Below are positions 1 to 8,256 of a DNA stretch of 64,000 nt, in pieces; the first letter of the stretch is position 1, and every line of letters begins with the position of its first letter. The stretch is from a bacterium (GTDB lineage: Bacteria > Pseudomonadota > Alphaproteobacteria > Rhodobacterales > Rhodobacteraceae): positions 248,001-312,000 of the forward strand of contig WGOE01000001.1 of assembly GCA_016124195.1 (NCBI GenBank), in the 5' to 3' direction. Made by a program: the position numbers and the translations under genes. Below the pieces are notes generated by a model that did not search any database, was not told the origin of the DNA, and saw only the letters and a list, made by a program, of their open reading frames with translations.

Positions 1-2
1 CC

Positions 3-746
3 GGCGATGTGGCGGCACGCTGCAACCTGATCTTCGTGACCATCCCCAACGATGCCGTCCTGGCCAGTCTGATCGACGATGGCGAGGACCGCAGCGGTTT
101 TGTGGGCCAGGTCGGCGCCGGAACCGTGCTGGTCGAGATGAGCACCGTGTCGCCGCAACTGTCCGAGCGCGTGGCCCGTACGCTGGCGCGGCGCGGCGTG
201 GGCTATCTGCGCTGTCCGATTTCGGGCAGCACCACGCTGGCGCGGGCAGGCAAGCTGACCGCGCTCGCCTCGGGCGACCTGTCGGCCTGGGAGACGGCCG
301 CGCCGCTTCTGGACCTGCTGGCGGTGCGCAAGTTCTACCTCGGTCAGGGCGAAGAGGCCCGCTACATGAAGCTGGTCTTGAACACGCTGGTCGGAGCCAC
401 CTCGTCGATCCTGGGCGAGGCGCTGGTGCTGGGCGAACGGGGCGGCCTGACGCCGGGCCAGATGATGGAGGTCATCACCGAAAGCGCCGTCGCCTCGCCG
501 CTGATCGCCTACAAGCACGAGATGATCGCCCAGATGGATTTCGCGCCGGCTTTTTCTGTCTCGCAGATGATCAAGGACTTCACCCTGATCACCGAGGCCG
601 GGCGCGACAAGCAGGTGCCGATGTTTGTGGCCAACATGATCCTGCAGCAATATACTGCGGCCTCGAACGCCGGCTATTCCGAGCAGGACTTCTTCTCATT
701 GTTCGATTGGATGCGCGTTTCGGGCGGGCTTGCGGACCCGGCCTGA
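3..746 (+). CDS. NAD(P)-dependent beta-hydroxyacid dehydrogenase (3-hydroxyisobutyrate dehydrogenase family), 5' partial
   Basis: The reading frame is open to the left edge, so the N-terminus with the Rossmann GxGxxG loop is missing; about 247 residues of a usual 290-300 remain. The visible part has the end of the NAD domain (NLIFVTIPND), the substrate-binding motif as CPISGST, and the catalytic-lysine helix as MKLVLNTLVG. Such enzymes oxidise 3-hydroxyisobutyrate, tartronate semialdehyde, glycerate-type or related hydroxyacids in the cytoplasm; the substrate cannot be told from this sequence. The next gene starts 19 bases downstream on the same strand, so the two probably share a transcript. 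Family is clear, substrate unknown. Confidence 0.85.
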   Translation, partial: GDVAARCNLIFVTIPNDAVLASLIDDGEDRSGFVGQVGAGTVLVEMSTVSPQLSERVARTLARRGVGYLRCPISGSTTLARAGKLTALASGDLSAWETAAPLLDLLAVRKFYLGQGEEARYMKLVLNTLVGATSSILGEALVLGERGGLTPGQMMEVITESAVASPLIAYKHEMIAQMDFAPAFSVSQMIKDFTLITEAGRDKQVPMFVANMILQQYTAASNAGYSEQDFFSLFDWMRVSGGLADPA

Positions 747-765
747 GGGCGCCTGAAAGACGGAT

Positions 766-2487
766 ATGACTCGCAAGACTGGCAAGCTATCGGACCACGA
801 ACTCAGCCGCGTGATCGACTTCCTGCGCAAGATCCGCCAGCCGTTCGACGCCTCGATCCCGGGGGCCAAATCGGATCCTTACTGGAACATCGTGCTGGAA
901 CTGGTGGACAGCCACATCCAGCAACGGTCGGTCGATCTGTCCACGCTGGTTGAACTGTCGCAAGCCAGCTGGGGCACGGCCAACCGCCTGATCACCAAGC
1001 TGATCGAGGATGGGCTGATCACCCGGGTGCCGCGCGGGCCCAAGCACAAGACCTCGTTCCTGGCGCCCAGCGATGACCTTCTGACCCATTTCATCGACTA
1101 TGCCGCCCAGGTGAAGGCGCAACTGGCCAAGACATTCGGCCTGCGGTCGGGCAGCGAGACCGACGAATATTACTTCGGCGGATCCTATTTCGCCGCCCAT
1201 ATCATCTCGCCCGTTCAGGGTACGGACATCAGTTCGACGGCGCTGCGCAACCTGCGCTTCCTGCTGCATGACGACAATTACTTCGCCTCGATGCGCAACA
1301 TGTGGTCGGATTTCCGCAACGACATTGGCCGGAAAAGCAGCTTCGACCTGCGCCACCTGCCAGAGCTTTACGAGCAGGCTGAAGTGGCGCTCAGCGATCC
1401 GTCCACCGCCTATGACGTGGTGGCGGTCAACATGCCCTGGCTTGGGCGCTTTGCCGATGCGGGGCTTTTGGCCTCGCTGGACGATGTGCTGCCGCAGGCG
1501 CCGATCAACCCCTTGGACTTTCACCCCTCGGTCTGGAACACGGGCCGCTGGAACGGCCAGCATTACGGCATCCCGATCTATTGCACGGTCGAGATCCTGA
1601 CCGCCCGGCGCGACCTGTTCGAGGCGGCCGGCCTGTCCTATCCGCGCACCTTCGACGAAACCATCGCCGCCGCCCGCGCCCTGCACCGCCCCGACCGCGA
1701 GCAATACGGCATATCCTGGAACGGTGCGCGGGGCATGACGATCGCGCATGCCTTCATGTTCTTCATGGCCTCGTCCCAGGGCTCGGTGATCGAGATTCCG
1801 CGCAAGACGGAAAACTGGCTGGACAGTTTCGACCCGCGCAACCTCAAGCTGCGGATCAACAGCGACGAGGGTCTGGCCGCGCTGGAGTTCATGCGCCAAC
1901 TTGTCGAAGTGTCCCCGCCGGGGATCGAAACCTTTGACGCCGACCGCAATCTGGAATGCTTCATGTCCGGTTCGGCCGCGATGAGCTATTCCTGGACGAT
2001 GCGCGCGGCCCGGCTGGAACATGAGCTGAGCTCGCGCGTCAAGCGCCGCGTGGCCTATCTGACGCCGCCGGTCCTGAAAGGGCGCCAGGTCACGGCGCCG
2101 GTCGGCGGCTTCCTTCTGACCATTCCGACCTATGTCGCCCCCGAACGCAAGCGCGAGATCCTGAACGCCATCGCCTGGATGGCCTCGCCCGAGGCGATGA
2201 AGGCGCATGTGCGCAACGGCTTCCCGGTCGCGCCGCGTTTTTCGGTCTGCGCCGACCCCGAGGCGCTGGCCTCCTCGCCCATCGTCAGCTTCATCGACCG
2301 GATGGCGCGGCGGAATGAGTTGAACACCTGGTCGCGCCCGCCCGTGCCGGAATATGTGGAGATCGAGCGGATTCTGGGGATCGAGATCTTTGCCGCCGTC
2401 TTCGAGGGCAAGGCCCCGAAGCGCGCCCTCGCCGATGCCGAGGCCGCCGCCTATCGCTGCATCCGCGACCGGGTCGGCCTGATCTAG
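766..2487 (+). CDS. Winged-helix DNA-binding domain fused to an ABC-type sugar-binding-protein domain (putative one-component sugar regulator)
   Basis: 573 residues. Residues about 1-115 are a MarR/winged-helix-like domain: helices around LSTLVELSQASWGTANRLITKL look like a helix-turn-helix, followed by GLITRVPRGPKHK as wing. Residues about 125-573 resemble family 1 extracellular solute-binding proteins (FDLRHLPELYEQA, NTGRWNGQHYGIPIY, FMSGSAAMSYSW, AVGGFLLTIP-like segment). There is no signal peptide or membrane segment, so the binding fold should be cytoplasmic. I infer a ligand-responsive transcription factor that controls the facing ABC-importer operon (2548-10634). The order is unusual: sugar-binding regulators normally carry a LacI-type periplasmic type 1 fold, not a maltose-binding-type fold. 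Domain reading is firm; role is inference. Confidence 0.75.
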   Translation: MTRKTGKLSDHELSRVIDFLRKIRQPFDASIPGAKSDPYWNIVLELVDSHIQQRSVDLSTLVELSQASWGTANRLITKLIEDGLITRVPRGPKHKTSFLAPSDDLLTHFIDYAAQVKAQLAKTFGLRSGSETDEYYFGGSYFAAHIISPVQGTDISSTALRNLRFLLHDDNYFASMRNMWSDFRNDIGRKSSFDLRHLPELYEQAEVALSDPSTAYDVVAVNMPWLGRFADAGLLASLDDVLPQAPINPLDFHPSVWNTGRWNGQHYGIPIYCTVEILTARRDLFEAAGLSYPRTFDETIAAARALHRPDREQYGISWNGARGMTIAHAFMFFMASSQGSVIEIPRKTENWLDSFDPRNLKLRINSDEGLAALEFMRQLVEVSPPGIETFDADRNLECFMSGSAAMSYSWTMRAARLEHELSSRVKRRVAYLTPPVLKGRQVTAPVGGFLLTIPTYVAPERKREILNAIAWMASPEAMKAHVRNGFPVAPRFSVCADPEALASSPIVSFIDRMARRNELNTWSRPPVPEYVEIERILGIEIFAAVFEGKAPKRALADAEAAAYRCIRDRVGLI

Positions 2488-2516
2488 CGCAACCTTGACG
2501 CCTGTCCGAATGGCTG

Positions 2517-2548
2517 ACCCGGCGCCGGTGACAGCGCCGGGTCTTTTT
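2517..2548 (+). terminator. Rho-independent terminator after the winged-helix/binding-protein regulator
   Basis: A perfect 9-bp stem (ACCCGGCGC at 2517-2525, GCGCCGGGT at 2534-2542) with an 8-base loop is followed by CTTTTT. It lies between convergent genes; the T run is only on the forward strand, so it should end the forward transcript alone. Confidence 0.85.
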
Positions 2549-5082
2549 CAGTGCGACGCCTGCTGCTGTGCCGCGGCGCGTTCGCGCACCGTGGCGTAGA
2601 TCAGCGCGGCCATCAGGATCAGTGCGCCCTGGAACACATATTGATAGGTCTGCGACAGTCCGAGGAAGGACACCACGTTCAACACCTCGGTCAGCAAAAG
2701 CGCGCCCAGCACGGTGCCGACAAAGGTGCCTCGCCCACCGCGCAGGCTGGTGCCGCCCAGCACGACGGCTGTGATGCTGGCCAGCGTGTAGTTCGCGCCC
2801 TGCGCCGGGTCGCCGACACCGATCTGCGCCATCAGCATGATCGCCCCCAGCACGGTGAAAAGCGAGCTGATCACATAGCCGGCCACAAAGGTGCGATCCA
2901 CGCGCAGCCCGATGCGGCGGGCGGAGTCTTCGTTCGACCCCAGCGCCCGCATCTGCCAGCCCACGCGCCGGTTGCGCAGCGCATATTCCGCGCCCAGCGC
3001 AAAGACCACCAGCACCACAAAGGCCAGGGGGATCGGGCCGACCTGCCAGGTGATCCACTCGACCACCGTGCCGTTGATATAGCCGCCGGGGCTGTCGCGC
3101 AGGATGAAACTGCACCCTTGCAGGCCGATATACATGGCAAGGGTGGCGGCAATCGCGGTGAACCCGGCAAAGCGGATCAGCAGGCCATTCACCAGACCGA
3201 CGATCAGCGCGATCCCGAACATCAACGCGAAGCCCAGGGCAATCACCGAAGGCGGTTGGCCGTCCAGCACGAAGAACGAGGCCACCACGACCAGAAATCC
3301 CGCCAGCGGCCCGACCGACAGGTCGATCCCGGCCAGAAGCAGCGCAACAGTCTGCCCCAGCGCGATAAACCCAAGCGCGGTGGCCAGCATCAGGATGTTG
3401 CCCACGTTGAACGAGGACAGGAAATGCGAATTCTGGCCAAAGCCGTAAAGGGCCAGCGCGATCATCACCAGCGTCAGCGGCACGGCGGGCGCATTGTCGC
3501 TTTGCACGAAATGGCGCCATCCCGCGACGCGCGCCTTGGGGTGGCGGGATTCCTCGCGGTCAACATGGGTCAGGGCGCCGACCGCAGCCGCAACGATGCG
3601 TGGCTCGGCCACATCGTCGCCGGTCAGGGTTTCCACCACCTTGCCGCGCGACATCACGATGACCTTGTCGCACAGGCCCTCCAGTTCCGCCGCGTCCGAG
3701 GAATTCACGATGACCGGAATGCCCTTGGCCGAAACTTCGCGCAGGATGCGGTAGATCTCGGACCGGGCGCCGACATCAACACCCTGGGTCGGCTCGTCTG
3801 CCACGATCAGGCCGGGTTCCGAAAGCAGGGCGCGGGCCATGACGACCTTTTGCTGGTTGCCGCCCGACAGCGATTTGACCTCGGCCTCCATGCTGGGGGC
3901 CTTGACCGCCAGCGACCGGAACGCGTCCGAGACCTGCGCCATCTCGGCCTTGCGGTTGACGATGCCGAAACTTGCGAATTTGTCCAAAGCGGATATCGCG
4001 GCGTTTTCCCGGATGGTCAGACCGCCGGCCAGACCTTCGGCATGTCGGTCTGACGGCATGAAGGCGGCCAGTTGCAGCAGGTCGCGCTCTGCCACGGGGC
4101 GGCCGCTCAGCCGCACCTCGCCCTTGCAGCGTTGCAGGCCGGCCAATGCGCGCATCAATTCGGCCTGGCCATTGCCCGCCACGCCGGCCACGCCCAGGAT
4201 CTGCCCGCGCCGGATGTCGAAACTGACGCCGCTGAAATTGTGCCCGCCGAGCGAGGCCACCGCGAAATTGACCTCTCCCGGGGTCTCGGCCTTGGGCGGG
4301 AAGGCCGATTCCAGCGTGCGCCCGACGATCATGCCCAACAGGTCCTGGTCGCTGACCTCGGCCACCAGGGCGCTGCCCTGCATGCGCCCGTCGCGCAGCA
4401 CGGTGACCCGCTGCGCGATCTGGCGGAGTTCGGCCAGACGGTGGGTGATATAGATGACGGCTGTGCCTGCCTTGACCACCTCGCGGATGCGGGCGAACAG
4501 CATGTCGGTCGCATCCTGGTCCAGCGAGGCGGTCGGCTCGTCCAGGATCAGAACCTTGGGCTTGATGGCCAGCGCCTTGGCGATCTCCAGAAGCTGCTTC
4601 TGCGCCACGGTCAAAAGATCGCTGCGGGCGCGCAGCGGCACGTCAAGGCCGACCTGATCCAGCATGGCCTGCGCCACGTCGCGCGGCGACTTGCCCTCGA
4701 ACAGGCGGGCCGGCAATGAAACGCGCAGGTTTTCCAGCACGGACAGGTCATCCAGAATGGCCGGATGCTGATAGGAAATCGCGATGCCCAGACCGGCAGC
4801 CACCTCCGGCGACATGCCGGGCACGACACGGCCGTCGAATTCGATGGTGCCGACCTGCGGACGCACGGCGCCGGCGATGATGTTCATCAAGGTGGACTTG
4901 CCGGCCCCGTTCTCGCCCAGGATGGCGTGAACCTCACCGGCGCGGAAGGCCACGCTGACATCGGTCAATGCGGCAATCCGCCCGTAGAACTTGGAGATGC
5001 CGGACATCTTGAGGACCACCGGTTGCGGCGCCGCAGTCCAGGTCCCAGTTGCGTCTTCCACACCCACTGCCATATCCCGCAT
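2548..5082 (-). CDS. Fused sugar ABC transporter ATPase-permease (RbsA-like plus RbsC-like in one chain)
   Basis: 844 residues, where the family normally uses two proteins. Residues about 20-260 form ATPase 1 with Walker A GENGAGKST, signature LTVAQKQ and Walker B VLILDEPTASLD. Residues about 265-500 form ATPase 2, with the degenerate P-loop typical of RbsA second halves (GVAGNGQAE) and a good signature LSGGNQQK. From about 525 to the end there is a multi-spanning RbsC-type permease with the GIDLSVG and VLGGTSLRGGRG motifs. It should pair with the separate permease at 6197-7234 and the binding protein at 5152-6216. The start is preceded by GAGGTGG. Substrate unknown; monosaccharide, polyol or related compound. 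Confidence 0.9.
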   Translation of the reverse strand: MRDMAVGVEDATGTWTAAPQPVVLKMSGISKFYGRIAALTDVSVAFRAGEVHAILGENGAGKSTLMNIIAGAVRPQVGTIEFDGRVVPGMSPEVAAGLGIAISYQHPAILDDLSVLENLRVSLPARLFEGKSPRDVAQAMLDQVGLDVPLRARSDLLTVAQKQLLEIAKALAIKPKVLILDEPTASLDQDATDMLFARIREVVKAGTAVIYITHRLAELRQIAQRVTVLRDGRMQGSALVAEVSDQDLLGMIVGRTLESAFPPKAETPGEVNFAVASLGGHNFSGVSFDIRRGQILGVAGVAGNGQAELMRALAGLQRCKGEVRLSGRPVAERDLLQLAAFMPSDRHAEGLAGGLTIRENAAISALDKFASFGIVNRKAEMAQVSDAFRSLAVKAPSMEAEVKSLSGGNQQKVVMARALLSEPGLIVADEPTQGVDVGARSEIYRILREVSAKGIPVIVNSSDAAELEGLCDKVIVMSRGKVVETLTGDDVAEPRIVAAAVGALTHVDREESRHPKARVAGWRHFVQSDNAPAVPLTLVMIALALYGFGQNSHFLSSFNVGNILMLATALGFIALGQTVALLLAGIDLSVGPLAGFLVVVASFFVLDGQPPSVIALGFALMFGIALIVGLVNGLLIRFAGFTAIAATLAMYIGLQGCSFILRDSPGGYINGTVVEWITWQVGPIPLAFVVLVVFALGAEYALRNRRVGWQMRALGSNEDSARRIGLRVDRTFVAGYVISSLFTVLGAIMLMAQIGVGDPAQGANYTLASITAVVLGGTSLRGGRGTFVGTVLGALLLTEVLNVVSFLGLSQTYQYVFQGALILMAALIYATVRERAAAQQQASH

Positions 5083-5116
5083 TTGTGAACCACCTCTTGT
5101 GGTCGAAAGATGGAAA

Positions 5117-5145
5117 GCGGCCCCGACGCTGTTGGCCGGGGCCGC
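5117..5145 (-). other. Intercistronic hairpin between binding-protein and ATPase-permease genes
   Basis: Perfect 9-bp inverted repeat (GCGGCCCCG at 5117-5125 and CGGGGCCGC at 5137-5145), 11-base loop. On the reverse-strand transcript it is followed only by short T runs (TTTCCATCTTT), so it is more likely an mRNA-stabilising or partial-attenuation hairpin that favours the binding protein than a full terminator. Confidence 0.6.
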
Positions 5146-5151
5146 CAGAGA

Positions 5152-6216
5152 TCACTTGTTGACGGCCTTGGCCTGATCGTCGCCCGACATCACGGCCGAC
5201 AGATAGATCGAGCCCGGCAGGTCCTTGCGGCACTGCACAGCGCTCGGCTTGCCCGAGACCGAGTCCTCGAAGACCGGCGCCTTGAAGATCTCTTCGGTGG
5301 GCAGGGTACCGCCGGTCGCCTCGGCCACGGCCCAGCGCACGGCCAGACGCACGTTGTCGTTGCCGGTCGCCACGGTGAACAGTTTGAAGTCCGGGTTGTC
5401 CTTGACGTTGTCGGTCCAGAAGCAGCCCAGCGAATTGCCGTCAGAGGTGGCGATAGCCGGGATCGAACGGTTGAACTTCTTGAAGACCGGCAGCGCGCCC
5501 ACCAGAGACGGGCCAAAATCGGACACGATCACGTCGATCTTGGGGTTCTTGGCGATTTCGGCCGACAGGACCTGCTGGGTCAGCGAGGGGTCCCAGTTGG
5601 TGACATCGAAGGGCTCGGGGTTGATGAACTTGTACTTGTCGTCCAGCACGCTCTTCATGCCAGCCAGTTCGTCCAGACCCTGGCTGTTGCCGGCCGGGCC
5701 CGACAGGAACAGCAGGTTGCCGCCGTCGGGCAGGATGCTCTTGATCCAGTTGCCCCAGGAAATGCCGTCATCCTTGAAGGAAGACCCGATGAACTTGGTG
5801 TAGTTCTTGCCAGCCTCGCCCCCTACGTCCACACGGTAGGGTACCACGACCGACCCGGCCTTGTAGGCCGCCGTCAGCGCCGGCAGAACCGCCGGACCCG
5901 CATCGCCGAACACCACAAGCGCGTTCACGCCCTTGGCGGCAAAGCTCTTGATGTCCGAAATGGCCTTTTGCGTGTTGCCCTGACCATCGGCATATTCATA
6001 GTCGGTGATCGAGGGGCACAGCGCCGCCTCGGCCTTGCCCGACGCCGTGGTCACCAGGCGCCAGCTGTTGCCGCCAAACCCGTCCAGCAGCGCCAGCGAG
6101 GCCTTCTTGGGGCCGCACCACGACGGGGTGTCCGCCATGGCGGCTCCGCCCAGAACAGCCAGCATCACCGATGCTGCGGCCAGGGTCACCCCGCCTTTAC
6201 GAAACGATAGCTTCAT
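5152..6216 (-). CDS. Sugar ABC transporter substrate-binding protein (periplasmic type 1 fold)
   Basis: 354 residues from the ATG at 6216, which gives a normal signal peptide (MKLSFRKGG, then a hydrophobic run ending GGAAMADT); an upstream in-frame start at 6300 would add 28 residues that do not look like a secretion signal. The mature part has RbsB-type features: LALLDGFGGNSW near the N-terminus, VNALVVFGDAG, IDVIVSDFGPS. It captures a small ligand in the periplasm for the importer encoded around it. Its start overlaps the end of the upstream permease gene by 20 bases, and a strong hairpin follows it. The ligand is not predictable. Confidence 0.88.
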   Translation of the reverse strand: MKLSFRKGGVTLAAASVMLAVLGGAAMADTPSWCGPKKASLALLDGFGGNSWRLVTTASGKAEAALCPSITDYEYADGQGNTQKAISDIKSFAAKGVNALVVFGDAGPAVLPALTAAYKAGSVVVPYRVDVGGEAGKNYTKFIGSSFKDDGISWGNWIKSILPDGGNLLFLSGPAGNSQGLDELAGMKSVLDDKYKFINPEPFDVTNWDPSLTQQVLSAEIAKNPKIDVIVSDFGPSLVGALPVFKKFNRSIPAIATSDGNSLGCFWTDNVKDNPDFKLFTVATGNDNVRLAVRWAVAEATGGTLPTEEIFKAPVFEDSVSGKPSAVQCRKDLPGSIYLSAVMSGDDQAKAVNK

Positions 6217-7234
6217 CTTCGTCCTCCCGATTTGACAGTTTGTTGAGTTTGTTGCCGAAATTTGGCATCTTGATCGAATAGATCCCGATGCCCAATCCAA
6301 GCGCCAGGGCCTGAATGATGGTCTGGGCCGAGTAGGGCACGCCGACGGCGAAGGCGAACTGGCTCAGTTGGTTCAGAAAGATCGCGGCGATGGCGGTCGA
6401 GATGGGAAAGCCGCGCCCTCCCAGAAGCGAGGTGCCGCCCAGAACCACCACCGCGACCGAGGGCAGCAACAGCGAGTCGCCCTGGAAGGCGGTCGGTTGC
6501 GTGGTGATGCCCGCAATCAGCAGCCCGGCCGAGCAATAGAACAGTTGCGCCAGCACATAGGCCATCATCTGATACAGCCGCACGTTCAGCCCGATCGCGG
6601 TGGCGGCCAGAGGGTTGGCGCCGATCGCCTCGAAGCGGCGGCCGAAGACGGTTTTCTTCATCGCGATGACCACGACAATCAGGACCGCCAGCGCGAACCA
6701 GACCGAATGGCCCAGACCGAAAGTGTCGCCCCCCGCAATGGCGGCCAGCAAGGGCGTCGTGATCCGCGGCACCCCGCCCGACACAGCAAAGACGCCGCCA
6801 TAGATCAGCGCATTCATTCCGATGGTGGCGACAATGGCATTCATCCGCAGGAAGCCGACCAGCACCCCGTTGACCAGCCCCGCCGCCACCGCACAGGCAT
6901 AGGCGATCATCACGGCGGGCAGCAGTTGCGCGCTGTCACCCGCCGGGTAGTGGGTGGAAATCACCACCGAAAGCGACACGCCTCCCGCCACAGACAGGTC
7001 GAACCCGCCCTGCTGCACCACCAGCATCTGGCCGAGCCCGACGATCATCAGGATCGCCGCGAAGGGCAGGCTGCCCGACAAGGCGCCCTGCGCCACGCTG
7101 GATGGCGCAAAGACCATGCACAGCACGATCAGCACCAACATCGAGACCACGACCGTCACGAAGCCCTTCGCCAGGGCAAAGCGCGATACCTTTTTCGGCT
7201 GATGTCTGGTCATGTTGGGGGCTAGAGTCATCAT
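6197..7234 (-). CDS. Sugar ABC transporter permease (RbsC-like)
   Basis: 345 residues counted from the ATG at 7234 (a second ATG lies at 7231). Multi-spanning inner-membrane protein of the branched/ribose permease family: first membrane segment about residues 25-50, GFDLSVAGGVSLSV (the family's loop motif), and VVLGGTSLLGGRG near the C-terminus. Because another permease is fused to the ATPase (2548-5082), the channel is probably a heterodimer of the two. The end overlaps the start of the binding-protein gene by 20 bases. The family is certain; the exact start is not. Confidence 0.88.
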   Translation of the reverse strand: MMTLAPNMTRHQPKKVSRFALAKGFVTVVVSMLVLIVLCMVFAPSSVAQGALSGSLPFAAILMIVGLGQMLVVQQGGFDLSVAGGVSLSVVISTHYPAGDSAQLLPAVMIAYACAVAAGLVNGVLVGFLRMNAIVATIGMNALIYGGVFAVSGGVPRITTPLLAAIAGGDTFGLGHSVWFALAVLIVVVIAMKKTVFGRRFEAIGANPLAATAIGLNVRLYQMMAYVLAQLFYCSAGLLIAGITTQPTAFQGDSLLLPSVAVVVLGGTSLLGGRGFPISTAIAAIFLNQLSQFAFAVGVPYSAQTIIQALALGLGIGIYSIKMPNFGNKLNKLSNREDEDEAIVS

Positions 7235-7265
7235 CCTGCTCTCGGTCGGTCGCGGGTTACGGGGA

Positions 7266-8246
7266 TCAGGCGATTTGCAGGGTGACCTTGACGGCCACCT
7301 GCGGGTTCTTGCCCAGCTCCAGCGCCTGCAAGGCATCGTCCAGCTGGAAGTGATGGGTCTGGATCGGCGAAAGGTCGATGCCGGTGCGTTCCAGGAACCG
7401 GATCGCCGCGGGCCAGACATTGGGCGACCCGATGCAGCCCTTGACGGTCAGATCCTTGATCTGGATCTTGCCCAGTTCCACCGGGAACTTCTGCCCGATG
7501 TTGATCCCCACCATGGAAACGCAGCCCTCGGCCCGGGCATAGTCGAACACATTGGCCAGCGACGATGCATGGCCCGCGCATTCCACCACCAGATCGGCGC
7601 CGCCCCTGGTCAATTCCTGCACGGCCTCGACGGGATTGCCGATCGACGGATCCACCGTCGCATCCGCGCCCAGACGCCGGGCAATATCTCGGCGCAAGGG
7701 CACAGGATCGACCACGATCACCCGCGCGCCCATGCCGATGGCCGCCGCCGCCGATACAAGGCCAATCGTGCCGCCGCCCGAAATCACCACGGTGTCGGCG
7801 GCATTGACGCCGCCGTGCCGCATCACCGCGTAATAGCCGCAGGTGAAGGGTTCGATCAGCGCGCCCTTGGCGTCGTCCACCGCGTCGGGCAGCTTATGCA
7901 GCCATTCGGGCCGTGCGGCAAAGAATTCACGGTCTGCCCCATGCATCGAAAAACCGAAGTGGTGGATGCGCTCGGGCGTCTTGATCACGCATTCGCCCAC
8001 GACCCGGTCGCCCTTGGCAAGGCCCTTGACGTTGCGGCCGACCTCGACCACCTCGCCCACCCATTCGTGGCCGGGGGTCACGGGGTAGGAGATCGGGATG
8101 ATGTACTGCCCCGCCAGCAATTCATAATCGGAATGGCAGATGCCCACGCGCGACGTGCGGATCATCACCTCGTTTTCGGTGATGGTCGGCATCTGGACTT
8201 GGGTGACGACCGGCTTTTTCGGTTCATCGAAAATCAGGGCTTTCAT
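7266..8246 (-). CDS. Medium-chain zinc-dependent alcohol dehydrogenase-like protein
   Basis: 326 residues from the ATG at 8246. Catalytic zinc ligands are visible as C37 (VGICHSD) and H60-E61 (PGHEWVGEV); the NAD-binding motif is VISGGGTIGLVSAA. The usual four-cysteine structural-zinc loop that follows GDRV is replaced by GECVIKTPERIHHFGFSMHG, with one cysteine, which explains the short length. Likely oxidises a polyol, threonine-like or sugar alcohol substrate in the cytoplasm. It lies 10 bases downstream of the Gfo/Idh/MocA gene, in the same operon as the importer, so it probably acts on the imported compound or its product. Confidence 0.85.
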   Translation of the reverse strand: MKALIFDEPKKPVVTQVQMPTITENEVMIRTSRVGICHSDYELLAGQYIIPISYPVTPGHEWVGEVVEVGRNVKGLAKGDRVVGECVIKTPERIHHFGFSMHGADREFFAARPEWLHKLPDAVDDAKGALIEPFTCGYYAVMRHGGVNAADTVVISGGGTIGLVSAAAAIGMGARVIVVDPVPLRRDIARRLGADATVDPSIGNPVEAVQELTRGGADLVVECAGHASSLANVFDYARAEGCVSMVGINIGQKFPVELGKIQIKDLTVKGCIGSPNVWPAAIRFLERTGIDLSPIQTHHFQLDDALQALELGKNPQVAVKVTLQIA

Positions 8247-8256
8247 GACGGTCTCC

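Noticed and set aside
787-2208. A 473-residue reverse-strand open frame opposite the winged-helix/binding-protein regulator
   Set aside because: Shadow frame of biased composition; the forward gene has clear domains and a terminator right after it.
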